Counted from the first letter of the stretch, positions 12,998 through 23,064 are shown. The stretch is DNA of 49,574 nucleotides from Nemertoderma westbladi (GCA_032718475.1 JAUCBJ010005911.1:1-49574), one strand, 5' to 3'. Numbers and translations: made by a program. The notes: generated by a model from the letters alone, not told the origin.

Positions 12998-13275
12998 GTG
13001 AGTTACCTGAGTAAATCCACAATATATACTAAAATTATTATTTGTAATAATTTTCACCCAACAGCTGGAAACTCTTTGATGCTTTTATCTAATCAAGAGA
13101 TTATCTTACAGAACAGTTCAGGTTCACCGGTATATTATTAATTACTCGAATACTAATTTGCTATACATAGTATTGGACAAAGGGAATATATAAAAATATA
13201 TAGAGTAGTTGATTCCAATGGATTCCTTGAACCTACAGCAGTTAAAATATTTATATTTCATATATTATTTTATAG
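12998..13275 (+). other. Possible 3'-UTR intron of the secreted-peptide gene
   Basis: The donor G|GTGAGT at 12998 is a strong match. A T-rich tract ending TATTTTATAG at 13275 could be the acceptor. If used, the intron is 278 bp and lies just after the stop codon, leaving the protein unchanged. This is inferred from splice-site words only. Confidence 0.3.
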
Positions 13276-13389
13276 GTAAGAAACAAAATGATCCGAAGTT
13301 ACATCCCGAAGATTATTTAATACTAAAGATACGATACGATTCAAAATCGATAACTTTTAATTATTATAGGAGGTTGTGGTGTACAATGT

Positions 13390-13395
13390 AATAAA
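13390..13395 (+). terminator. Poly(A) signal candidate
   Basis: AATAAA lies about 400 bp after the stop of the 62-aa frame and about 115 bp after the candidate acceptor. Its position and orientation suit the 3' end of that gene. Confidence 0.35.
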
Positions 13396-13619
13396 GAGGT
13401 TAAAAAATAGACTCAGAGACTAAAGTTTATTGTGCAATTTAATTATTGTTATTATTGGGAAAAATAATTATTTAAATTTGATTAAAGAGAATATCAGACC
13501 CACTTACACACTCACACGTTTTACTTTCCTTTAAGGCCGTTCACACGTGGCAACGTTTTCAGCAACTTAACAGCCGATTACTGCACGAGGCGTTACATTT
13601 ACTGTAGAATACGCTACAC
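13396..13619. other. Short spacer before the 13-bp minisatellite
   Basis: No gene recognised. It passes directly into CCCAACCCACACA repeats at about 13620. Confidence 0.4.
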
Positions 13620-14311
13620 AACCAACCCAACCCACACACCCAACCCACACACCCCACCCACACACCCAACCCACACACCCAACCCACACACCCAACCCAC
13701 ACACCCAACCCACACACCCAACCCACACACCCAACCCACACACCCCACCCACACACCCAACCCACACACCCAACCCACACACCCAACCCACACACCCAAC
13801 CCACACACCCAACCCACACACCCCACCCACACACCCAACCCACACACCCAACCCACACACCCAACCCACACACCCAACCCACACACCCAACCCACACACC
13901 CAACCCACACACCCAACCCACACGCCCCACCCACACACCCAACCTACACACCCAACCCACACACCCAACCCACACACCCAACCCACACACCCAACCCACA
14001 CACCCAACCCACACACCCAACCCACACACCCAACCCACACACCCCACCCACACACCCAACCCACACACCCAACCCACACACCCAACCCACACACCAAACC
14101 CACACACCCAACCCACACACCCAACCCACACACCCCACCCACACACCCAACCCACACACCCAACCCACACACCCAACCCACACACCCAACCCACACACCC
14201 AACCCCCACACCCAACCCACACACCCAACCCACACACCCAACCCACACACCCAACCCACACACCCAACCCACACACCCAACCCACACAACCAACCCACAC
14301 ACCCAACCCAC
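13620..14311. repeat. 13-bp minisatellite, unit CCCAACCCACACA
   Basis: About 53 near-perfect 13-bp units; variants include CCCCACCCACACA and single-base changes. Since 13 is not a multiple of three and the unit has no stop on minus, all three minus frames stay open as Gly/Val/Trp/Cys repeats. Those long frames are artefacts. A partial unit of the same repeat also lies directly right of the retrotransposon at 16181, so the element appears to have landed inside this array. Confidence 0.97.
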
Positions 14312-16180
14312 ACTACTACTACTATGATCGGCATGCTGCATTGCAGCTGCATTTTTAAGAATGCTGTGCCGGCTTGTCAACAAAATTGCACCGCCACAAC
14401 TCCCTATCACCCATGGCATTTGCTAGATCATCCGCATCTTTAAGGCCAGTGTCCTTTAAGATGCGTCTCAAGAAAGTCATGGGCTGTCCACCATGCTTAT
14501 TCACTCCATGAGGCTGCCAAAGTACAAGATTATGCACTGGCTGGTCCTCACGGCGAAAGCAATGAGACACCTCCAATGTTATATAGTGTCTGGTTGGACA
14601 TGTGTGCATTGTACTTGACACAATGAACCCGGCGTAGCATTCTTGTGAATGTGCCATCCAGAGATTTGGTGTCCTCAGCAGTTAGAGCCCAGCATGGACT
14701 CCCGTAGAGGAGTACTGGAACTACTGCTGCTCTAAATAATCGGACCTTAAGTTTCCGATTAACTCTCGGTGACTTCCAAATCCTGGAAAGCCTATTCAAG
14801 GCTGCCCATGCCTTTCCCTTACGTATTCGAATGTCCTCACCTGACTTCCGGATCCATGATCCCAGGTAACAGAAGTCGTCCACATGCTCAAGCATACCAT
14901 CCTTTGAGCTTATGCTCATCCGATCAGAGACTTGCTGAGGACTTTCAAAGTTAACTGTCAGAATTTTGGTCTTTCTGGAGTTAATAAAAAGACCAACACT
15001 AGAAGCAGCATGTTCTAATGAGCTGAGGAGCCGTTGGGCTCCCTCTAATGATTCTGATAGTACTCCTAAGTCATCAGCAAAGTCTAGATCAGTTAGGTAC
15101 TTGGCAGGATTTCCTCGACTTCTGGAGCCAGTAGGTTGAGTTATCATCACCCCATCATCATTGTGATGATCTAAAGACATGCGTAGAACATAGTCAACAA
15201 CAATAATGAACAAGAATGGTGCAAGTGTGTCTCCTTGGAGGACGCCCCATAACACTTCAAATGGTTCTGTGTCACCGTCAACAGTAGACACAAATGTTGT
15301 CGAACCATCGTATACTGATCTGATTGCTGCAATAATTTCATCAGGAATCCCATATAATGAAAATATGCTGAACATACGTGAGCGAGAGACTGAATCAAAG
15401 GCCTTGAAGAAGTCAACAAAGATAACAGCCAGATGCCTGTCTTTCTTTTTTGATAACTCTTCAATTATCCTTCTAAGTGCCAAAATGGGCTCCATGGTCC
15501 CACGACCTTTACGGAACCCATTCTGATTTCCACGGAGCAGTCTCTCAATGGGATCCCTGATGCGATTTAATAGAATCCTATTGTATAGCTTTGCAGCAAT
15601 CGAGATCAATGAGATTCCCCGAAAAGAACCATAGAGTGTTAGGTTGCCCTTCTTGGGAACTGGCACCAACTTATTTGTTTTCATTTCTTGTGGGACTCTT
15701 GTTGTTCGGTACATGTCTACTATGATGGGATATATGAGCTTTAAACACTCAGGTATTTTAAAGACCTCAGGGGGAACACCATCTACTCCACTGGCACGAT
15801 TGGTCTTAATGCTCTTTGCAGCAGCCTTCACTTCTGCAAAGGAGATATCGCCAATGGGAATATCTGGGAGTACAGACTCAGACACTTTTACTTCTATAAA
15901 GTTATCAGGCAATACCCTGTCATTATTGAGGAGCTTTTCAAAGTGGGCTTTCCAACCATTGAGGCGATCGGCTGGTGATTCAGCCTTAACCTTGGTGGTT
16001 GGTTGGCTTTTCCGCCCAGTAAGCAGATTGATCGATTTCCATGCCTGGGATGATTGCCTGCTGTCGTCAGCATCATTGATGGCATCAACCTGTTGGTTTA
16101 TTAGCTCCTGTAGATTAGCAGAGTACTGCCTGTTCAGGGACCTAGATGCAGCCTTAACTGCATTCTTGGCCGCTGTAGTC
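14312..16180 (-). mobile_element. 5'-truncated non-LTR retrotransposon, copy 1
   Basis: The 3' end is on the left, with a TAG-repeat tail (CTACTACTACTA on plus) followed by the family 3' sequence ATCGGCATGCTGCATTGCAG. The 5' truncation is at 16180, within the linker between endonuclease and RT when compared with the copy at 39067. Both flanks are CCCAACCCACAC sequence, consistent with a target-site duplication in the minisatellite. The family resembles RTE/CR1-type elements with an AP-like endonuclease; the clade was not settled. Confidence 0.9.
14355..16180 (-). pseudogene. Reverse transcriptase ORF of copy 1, frameshifted
   Basis: The minus frame enters at 16180 and encodes the RT palm: the ASGVDGVPPEVF region, motif A with FVDFFKAFDS, GVLQGDTLAPF, and the FADD catalytic box. 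It continues to the thumb and C-terminal region. Near 14564 about 53 bp present in the other copies is missing between two CAATG words, so the frame stops at 14548. The original C-terminus (through DDLANAMGDRELWR) continues in another frame to 14355. The upstream Gly/Leu/Trp/Val extension to 16374 is translated (CCCAA)n and is not part of the protein. The RT residues look intact, but the copy lacks its 5' half. Confidence 0.88.
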
Positions 16181-16724
16181 CAACCCACACACCCAACCCA
16201 CCCAACCCACCCAACCCAACCCAACCCAACCCAACCCAACCCAACCCAACCCAACCCAACCCAACCCAACCCAACCCAACCCAACCCAACCCAACCCAAC
16301 CCAACCCAACCCAACCCAACCCAGCCCAACCCAACCCAACCCAACCCAACCCAACCCAACCCAACCCAACCCAACCCAACCTAACCCAACCCAACCCAAC
16401 CCAACCCAACCCAACCCAACCCAACCCAACCCAACCCAACCCAACCCAACCCAACCCAACCCAACCCAACCCAACCCAACCCAACCCAACCCAACCCAAC
16501 CCAACCCAACCCAACCCAACCCAACCCAACCCAACCCAACCCAACCCAACCCAACCCAACCCAACCCAACCCAACCCAACCCAACCCAACCCAACCCAAC
16601 CCAACCCAACCCAACCCAACCCAACCCAACCCAACCCAACCCAACCCAACCCAACCCAACCCAACCCAACCCAACCCAACCCAACCCAACCCAACCCAAC
16701 CCAACCCAACCCAACCCAACCCAA
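16181..16724. repeat. (CCCAA)n / (TTGGG)n pentamer array
   Basis: It begins with one 13-bp unit and two CCCAACCCA-type units. Then come about 500 bp of almost perfect CCCAA with rare changes (CCCAG near 16321, CCTAA near 16379). The minus strand is (GGGTT)n, which has the spacing needed for G-quadruplexes. Long frames across it on minus are artefacts. Confidence 0.97.
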
Positions 16725-17263
16725 CCTCGAAACAATCAGTCACTCGAAACAATGGAACAAATCCATCAGATCAATTCCAAAAGTCACTCGAAACAATGGA
16801 ACAAATCCATCAGAACAATTCCAAAACTCACTCGAAACAATGGAACAATTACCAATTCCAAAGTAACTCGAAACAATGGAACAAATCCATCAGAACAATT
16901 CCAAAAGTCACTCGAAACAATGGAACAATTACCAATTCCAAAGTAACTCGAAACAATGGAACAAATCCATCAGAACAATTCCAAAAGTCACTCGAAACAA
17001 TGGAAGAATTACCAATTCCAAAAGTCACTCGAAACAATGGAACAAATCCATCAGAACAATTCCAAAACTCACTCGAAACAATGGAACAATTACCAATTCC
17101 AAAGTAACTCGAAACAATGGAACAAATCCATCAGAACAATTCCAAAAGTCACTCGAAACAATGGAACAATTACCAATTCCAAAAGTCACTCGAAACAATG
17201 GAACAAATCCATCAGAACAATTCCAAAACTCACTCGAAACAATGGAACAAGTCGTAGATATCA
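16725..17263. repeat. Minisatellite with alternating ~44- and ~36-bp units
   Basis: Units begin ACTCGAAACAATGGAACAA. They alternate between a form with ATCCATCAGAACAATTCCAAA and a shorter form with TTACCAATTCCAAAG, giving a composite period of about 80 bp. The array follows the pentamer array without a gap. Frames within it are repeat translations. Confidence 0.93.
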
Positions 17264-17927
17264 AATATGAAAATATTCGCTGATTTGCAGATATCAGGAA
17301 TTCACTTTTGTAGCTGAAGATGGCGGATAGCCAAAAATAATAAAACTGCTATATTAACACCGGTTTATTGTTTTGGTTGGACTTACATGCCATTGAAAAC
17401 TTATCCCCTTTCCCTTAGTTGATAATTACCGGCGAAGGAACGGCTTACAGAGTTACAGGCAAAGATTGGCAAAGATTGCTGCGCGAAGATTTGATGAGGT
17501 ATAAGATTTCAAACTGTTTAGGGGAGATTCCTACCAATGCCTAGTATTGTATGTACAACAGTTCTCCTCTACCACGAACCAATTAGAGTACAGACGGCAG
17601 ACTGAAAGCCTGTAGGATTCTAAATTCAATATAGTGTAATAGTAGATGATTTTAATGTAGGAAATGTTATGACTTAGCATGTTTTTTTAATAATGGACAT
17701 TGAGACAGCACAGGGGGGAAACTCGACGTTTATTGCGTCCAGTTTCCCCCCTATCTGTGGACATTACATAGATGAAGCAAATATGGACAATGACAGAAGT
17801 GATACGATGCCATTTCCATCGCATATCAGTAGGTATTAGCCATTTTGAAAGTGTAATTTTGAAAATTGAAATTTGTCATGTTTATGTGTGAACTTCCCCG
17901 AACAATTAATTATATTTTAATCGTCTA
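17264..17927. repeat. Diverged dispersed-repeat sequence, no gene
   Basis: It holds GTTTATTGTTTTGGTT (17362) and GCGTCCAGTTTCCCCCC (17736), words shared with copies at about 19684-19830, 25191-25330 and 28390-28520. A hairpin is formed by AGGGGGGAAACT (about 17711) and AGTTTCCCCCCT (about 17741). No coding sequence was recognised. Confidence 0.5.
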
Positions 17928-18471
17928 CTACTACTACTATCGACATGCTGCATTGCAGCTGCATTTTTAAGAATGCTGTGCCGGCTTGTCGACAAAATTG
18001 TGCCGCCACAACTCCCTTCTATCACCCATGACATTTGCTAGATCATCCGCATCTTCAAGGCCAGTGTCCTTTAAGATGCGTCTCAAGAAAGTAATGGGTT
18101 GTCCACCATGCATATTCACTCCATGAGGCCGCCAAAGCACAATATTATGCACTGGCTGGTCCTCACGGCGAAAGCAATGCCCTGCAAAGCGGAGGTGGTT
18201 CCGTTCAATGTCAACCTAGGGGAAACTTATGAAACACCCGCAATGTTGATAGAGTCTGAATGTGTTCATTATACTTGACACAGTGAACCTGGTGCAGCAT
18301 TCTTGTGAAAGTGCCATCCAGAGATTTGGTGTCCTCAGCAGTTAGAGCCCAGCATGGACTCCCATAGAGGAGTACTGGTACTACTGCTGCCATAAATAAT
18401 AGAACCTTGAGGTTCCGTTTTATTATATGGGACTTCCAAATCCTAGGCTGATTATTCAATGCGCCCATGCC
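17928..18471 (-). mobile_element. Non-LTR retrotransposon 3' fragment, copy 2 (old)
   Basis: The 3' tail (CTACTACTACTATCGACATGC on plus) and the last ~540 bp of the family are present but diverged. Recognisable protein pieces are NEHIQTLSTL, the AAVVPVLLYGSPCWALTAEDT region and DDLANVMGDR, split between frames at 17967-18152 and 18211-18540. Similarity ends near GCGCCCATGCC at 18471. It is more mutated than the other copies and so probably older. Confidence 0.85.
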
Positions 18472-18559
18472 ACATAAACACATCACGGTAAAACTACGTT
18501 TGATTTTACGAAACAAATATTTTATGTCGAAGGTGCCCAAAAGTATATAGTGCTACATT

Positions 18560-18595
18560 ACTGGGGGGGGGGGGGGGGGGGGGGGTAGGGAGGGC
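18560..18595. repeat. Poly-G tract
   Basis: A run of about 22 G is followed by GTAGGGAGGGCG. It resembles the G-rich end of the foldback element near 3740 and is a likely sequencing and assembly trouble spot. Confidence 0.7.
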
Positions 18596-18684
18596 GTAGG
18601 GGGTCCTTAATCAGCACTTAAGGAACATTTAGTGGGATAATGGTAAGTCACACGGAAACGGGTGAGACATTCGGTAACCTTTGG

Positions 18685-19088
18685 TTTTAGTGAAAACCTG
18701 CGGGGGTAAACTGCAAAGTGAAATATAACAGCAGAAAGTTTGGTATATTTCACATGACGGGCCATTTCCATTTATTTTATTTCTTGAGATGAGTAATGAT
18801 GCGGTCGGGTTATTATGAATATGCTAGATCATCAATAGGGGTTACATTGTACCGTATTTGAAATTTTTTGAGGAATAACTTCACTAAAAATTTGCGGGAA
18901 ATTCAGATAATATTAGCGTATTTTACTTTTCACAAAATATAATTTGTATTTGGCTCATGTGAAGAATACCAGACTTTCTGCCGTTATATTTCACTTTGCA
19001 GTTACCTCCATTTGAAGAATTCCAGGTTTTCACCAAAAACACAGGTTACAGAAGGGCTGAATCTAACCAAAACAATAAACGAATTAGT
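18685..19088. repeat. Inverted pair of 53-bp satellite monomers in a dispersed element
   Basis: One monomer on plus (about 18705-18760, with AACTGCAAAGTGAAATATAA) faces another on minus (about 18958-19010, with CCAGACTTTCTGCC). Both are bordered by the GGTTTTAGTGAAA / TTTTCACCAAAAAC words that also precede the big array near 4010. To the right the element continues as AACCAAAACAATAAAC. This shows the monomer in low copy outside the array. Confidence 0.75.
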
Positions 19089-19379
19089 ATATGTACAGGT
19101 TATAAGACAGAAATAAGCGCTATAAAACACTTAATAAAGATAAATTAAAAAAATAAAAAATCTTCATATATAAAATTCCAATAAAAAGTCGACCGAAAAG
19201 TGAAATCCTGGTATTCTTCACATGGGCGTAGTATTTTATTAGTTATTGCGGTATACTGTTTCACTTTCAATTCTGGGTTCTTTCTCACAAATATTTTTAT
19301 CTTATGATTGAATTGAAATCATTAAAAACAAGTCTAATTATTAATTTGCAAATTTAATTGAATCAAATAATTAGGCTGT

Positions 19380-19629
19380 CCGGTCCAACTCCCTCTGCCT
19401 CCGAGGGGGACGTCGGGGGCTTGGGGGGCTCTGGGATTTGGTGACGGGGCGGGTCTGCGCGGTGTTGGGCTGGCAGACGAATTTTAATTTTTTGTTGTAT
19501 CAATTTGTCATTGTGCTAGTTCCTTGTTAAATTTTAAATATTGTTTTTGTTTTGTTTTGTAAATATCTATTATCTAAATTCTATATGTATTTATATATTA
19601 AGTATAAAAATAAATAAAATGCTAATAAT
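19380..19629 (+). mobile_element. SINE-like or short LINE insertion with TSD
   Basis: A 250-bp segment starts with a GC-rich head (CCGGTCCAACTCCCTCTGCC) and ends in an AAT-rich tail. It is bounded by perfect 14-bp direct repeats AATAATTAGGCTGT at 19366-19379 and 19630-19643. The GC-rich head, simple tail and TSD point to target-primed reverse transcription. The parent element was not recognised. Confidence 0.7.
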
Positions 19630-19683
19630 AATAATTAGGCTGTAAGCACATAACGTTACCGGCGTTACATAACATAGCGTTTA

Positions 19684-19835
19684 GTTTATTGTTTTGGTTA
19701 AAATAACGTGCTACTGTAACCTGCTCGGCTGCTCCTTTCCCTAAATGGACAATTTAACATTGAGGCGGGATATTAATTCGCCAAGGCGGGTTTTGCGTCC
19801 AGTCCCCCCAACCCCCTGTCTCGGTTGTGGTTGAA
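19684..19835 (+). repeat. Dispersed repeat: GTTTATTGTTTTGGTT ... CCCCC family
   Basis: It runs from TTTATTGTTTTGGTTAAAAT through ACTGTAACCTGCTC and TTAATTCGCCAAGGCGGG to TTGCGTCCAGTCCCCCC. The same order recurs at 25191-25330 (paralogous) and 28388-28520 (outside the duplication), so it is a repeat family in its own right. Its type is unknown; a non-autonomous DNA element or Helitron-like end is possible. Confidence 0.6.
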
Positions 19836-20891
19836 GAACCAAACCGCATGCACATCACTAGAGGATGAGGCCATCTTCTTGGCTCCACTAACATTTCATT
19901 CGAGGTAACGGATTTTCAAGAGGCTAGATCAATTTTGCTGTTTGATTCCTTATTGATCTTCGGTTCCTGCTTCACGACAGACTCCCCAATATCCTTCGAC
20001 GGCAGTTCTCCACCTTTCTGCGAACCAGTGGAGCTATGCCACACGGCCAGACCGGAATCCGGCAGTTACATTATTACCTTGTACCCAGGTGCACCACTAA
20101 TATTTTGGCCAAAGTTACCCCGATATGATAATTTCCGTCACAATGTCTAATATGGTTCCTAAATTTACTCACCAAAAGCTGCGAAGGCGACAAATTATAT
20201 GCCTGGGGTGGGGCGGGGCAATCTAATCCCAGGATGTGAATTTTGTATTTTTCGTATGTAGTGTTTAATAATGGTCTTCTGAAAACCAAAAATTCAGAAC
20301 TTTAATTCGGCCAAAGTAAACCTGGCCATATTTATTGGTACGAGGTCTTAACATCAACAGATCCCCATTGCAATATTGTGGGTGGATCTGTCTGTCTTTG
20401 TGACATCATGGAAGTTTTGTACAAACGTTGTCGTACCCTTCTTTAGCTGTTTAAGAGAGTTTTCAACATTTTGGTGAATATTTGTATCGTAGATTTTGTG
20501 TAAAGTAAAGTACCGGTAAATAAACTTACAGAGTGTTCTCATTTGTCCAAACTATCACGAATTCCTCTTCTCTGATTGCTGAAACCATAGTAAGAAACCA
20601 TAGTAAGCAAACTAAGAATTGTCCTTCACCCATTACAACAGTAACTCATTATTTCAAAGTTAAACAAAATAGCATCAATATACTGAAACACCAAAAATAA
20701 CTACGAAATGCTATCCACTGCCCAATGTGAAAGTAAATGTACAATGTACTGCCAGGTGTCAGTTACAAAATTGAGAATAAAAATATTTATAATAATATAA
20801 TTATAAGATTTATAATAATATGACATACAATTAGAAATTTTAGTTGGAAATCCCAGATTACAGAAGGGTTGAATCTAACCAAAACAATAAA

Positions 20892-21164
20892 GGTGTAATA
20901 TTATCCGCTGTTAGGTCCGCTGTTAGAGATAGAATATATGCAACTTAAGACTGCCCGTTCAATAGAAGTGGATTAGGTGGGACTGTGAGTGTCAGGGGCT
21001 AGTGGCTGAGCTGGTTAGCGCTACTGATGAGGCCCGTTAGGCCGAAACGTACGTATAGCGCTGGTTCAACCCCCGGTGACGCGCTCCCATTTTTTCCACT
21101 TCTGAACAAACCCATAATATTACACCTTTAATTACAGTTGCAACAGCTCATCTCCAATTTATTC
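20892..21164 (+). mobile_element. SINE/retrozyme-like insertion carrying a hammerhead ribozyme
   Basis: A 273-bp insertion is bounded by 11-bp direct repeats AAAACAATAAA (20881-20891 and 21165-21175). The paralogous copy B has an uninterrupted single AAAACAATAAA at 26395-26405, an empty site. Inside are a box A-like word (TGGCTGAGCTGGTTAGC, 21003-21019), a box B-like word (GGTTCAACCCC, 21063-21073) and a hammerhead fold between them. A 16-bp inverted repeat (20889-20904 and 21114-21129) encloses most of the unit. tRNA-promoter SINEs with hammerheads are known from schistosomes (Sm-alpha type), and hammerhead retrozymes from other animals. Membership in such a family is inferred. Confidence 0.85.
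21017..21062 (+). ncRNA. Type-I hammerhead self-cleaving ribozyme
   Basis: All core elements are present. Stem I is AGCGCUA (21017-21023) paired perfectly with UAGCGCU (21056-21062). CUGAUGA follows at 21024-21030. Stem II is GGCC (21031-21034) with GGCC (21040-21043) around a 5-nt loop. GAAA lies at 21044-21047. The minimal stem III is two base pairs (A21047-U21054, C21048-G21053) around a GUAC loop. The cleavage triplet is GUA, with scission expected after A21055. Stem I can extend through GUCA/UGAC (20991-20994 with 21077-21080) and a GGGG/CCCC pairing, leaving an internal loop that could make the usual loop contacts. The very short stem III is typical of animal retroelement hammerheads. 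No mismatch occurs in the invariant nucleotides; activity is inferred. Confidence 0.92.
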
Positions 21165-22232
21165 AAAACAATAAACAAATTAGCATATCTACAGGTTATA
21201 AGACAGAAATAAGCGCTGTTAAAGACTTTGATAAGGAGAAATAAGAAAAAGATGAAATTGTGACCGAAAAGTGAAAACATGGTAGGTCTATTCATCACAT
21301 TGGCGATTAAAATAACCCTAAATAAGCTGCCTCTACCCTGTAACCCTTGTAGAATTGTTTGCTACAAGACTGCAAGAAGGAGCGAACTGTTGGTTTTTAG
21401 TAAATCAATGATTATACATTGAAACCCTGTTAACATGTTGGCAATTTATAATGGCTGTGGAGCCAATCATTGAATCACATACTTGAAGGACCAGATGGCA
21501 AAAAGTGTTGACTTTCTAGACAGTTCCCATAAACTACACCGTGACTACTACATCTATTATTATTTAGTATCTGGCTATTATCAATTAATATGTCTTTCAG
21601 TGTTTCTTTTGGCTAATCAACATCGTTCATTGATTGGTTAGTTACATGATCATTGGTTGGATGATAGATTTCATTCCACAAAAATCTCTGATTCGTCTTT
21701 CCATCTAGCGGACCGGAATGGGATTAATTATGAGCTAACGAAGGTTCTTGCTGTATCAATTATTTTGTTCGTGAACTTGGTGTTTAGCTGGTGCGTAAAG
21801 AAAATAATAATCAATACATTAGAAATATTATCTAGAAATAACTTGGTGCTTATTGGTGCTTATTAATTTGCTTATTAATTTTTCTCTGAATAGAGGTAAC
21901 CTACTTTAGCGTCTTCCCGATATAAGGCCTTAAATTCTATTTGTACAATTTCTGGAATGAAAGTTAATGAAAAGAAAACTAAATTTTACGTTAAATGGAG
22001 ATGTTTATGATAGACAACCATTATGCGATATTGTAGAAAACGTTACTGTAAGACTTTGTGATAATTATTTATACTTAGGTGTTTATTTTACAAAGGATGA
22101 CGTGTAAACTCAAGTATGTTAATGTAGAAATCGAAGTGGGAGGAAACTGCAAATAAGTTTGCTATTTTTTGTTTAATAAATTCAAGTTAATTTCATATTA
22201 AGAAAAAAGTGTTCGATGCTGCAGTTTTATCT

Positions 22233-22375
22233 GGATTGCTACGCCGGGTTCACTGTGTCAAGTACAATGCACACATCTCCAACCAGACACTATATAACGT
22301 TCGAGGTGTCTCATTGGTTCCCCCAAGCTTGACACCAGAACAAAGCCGCCTCCTCTTTGCAGCGGATTACACTAG
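22233..22375 (+). pseudogene. Plus-strand remnant of the non-LTR element (in duplication A)
   Basis: This stretch encodes RRVHCVKYNAHISNQTLYN and the following VSLVPPSLT region seen near the C-terminus of the 39107-41638 protein, but on the opposite strand to the other copies. The match stops after about 140 bp and no TAG tail follows directly. The continuing frame to 22589 is unrelated to the family and has Cys/His residues of unclear meaning. Confidence 0.7.
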
Positions 22376-23064
22376 GCTTAACTTTTCAAGAGTTCGCCTT
22401 ATGTCCCATTCCTTTGGTGTGGAGACTGGCGGTGGTCACGCATACCCAGGGAGCAGCGAGTCTGCCCGTGTGATGGTCTCTCTGTGCCGACTGAGTCGCA
22501 CGTGTGGCTCCAATGCCCTATCTCACACCACCTTCGCAATAACCTGGCAAACTCCGCCTTGCATTCACTATTTTAAGCGAATTATTTAATTATCGTAAAA
22601 TTTTAATTAATTAATTTAATTCTAATTAAATTTTATCTGCTGTGCTTATATATTTGCGATGTTAGATTTGTATAAATTAAAAGTAATTCATCACATTTCA
22701 TCAATTTTCAAATTTACAATTCATAATTCAGTAATTCAAAAGTAATCCATTTTGTTACTCTTTGGACTATATCTGAGGTAGAATTTGAATTGAAATAGTA
22801 CTTTGTGCCCGATAATACTGTATTAGTTTTGACTATTGTTTGTTTGTTTTATTGTTGTTTTAGCAGATATTGTCAATAAATAATAATACTGTAATAATAA
22901 TAACTAAAATTGATTTGATTTGATAAACTAAAAATAAATACAAAATGAATGAAATTAAATTTGTCACTAAAATATTTATCTTCCCTCTTTAATCACTTCT
23001 CCCACCTTAAAATTTCACCATGGCTCTAAAAATGATTTTGTATCACTCAATTTTCAAAATATAA

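Larger units (their letters stand above)
19089..23064 (+). repeat. Segmental duplication, copy A
   Basis: About 4.0 kb beginning TATATGTACAGGTTATAAG and ending CACTCAATTTTCAAAATATA. It is repeated in direct orientation at 23603-28340 with high identity over its whole length, apart from indels. No intact gene was recognised; a 69-codon frame at 21657-21866 and others are shared with copy B but have no known motif. It contains the hammerhead element and a SINE-like insertion. Confidence 0.9.

Noticed and set aside
13559-14419. Long open frames of Gly/Val/Trp/Cys repeats on minus
   Set aside because: They are translations of the 13-bp minisatellite, which lacks stops in all three minus frames.
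16181-16724. Telomere
   Set aside because: The array is interstitial, bordered by a retrotransposon and another minisatellite, and the motif is not the common animal TTAGGG.
16134-16752. Long Gly/Leu/Trp/Val frames on minus
   Set aside because: They are translations of (CCCAA)n; a 5-bp unit without stops keeps all frames open.
16752-17283. Gln/Asn/Ser-rich repeat proteins
   Set aside because: They are translations of the ~80-bp minisatellite; several overlapping frames show the same effect.
20991-21080. Functional tRNA gene
   Set aside because: Box A- and B-like words exist, but no cloverleaf forms: the T-arm does not pair and the centre is a hammerhead core.
21657-21866. Membrane protein gene conserved in both 4-kb copies
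   Set aside because: The copies are recent paralogues, so identity says nothing about selection, and the frame has no recognised motif.
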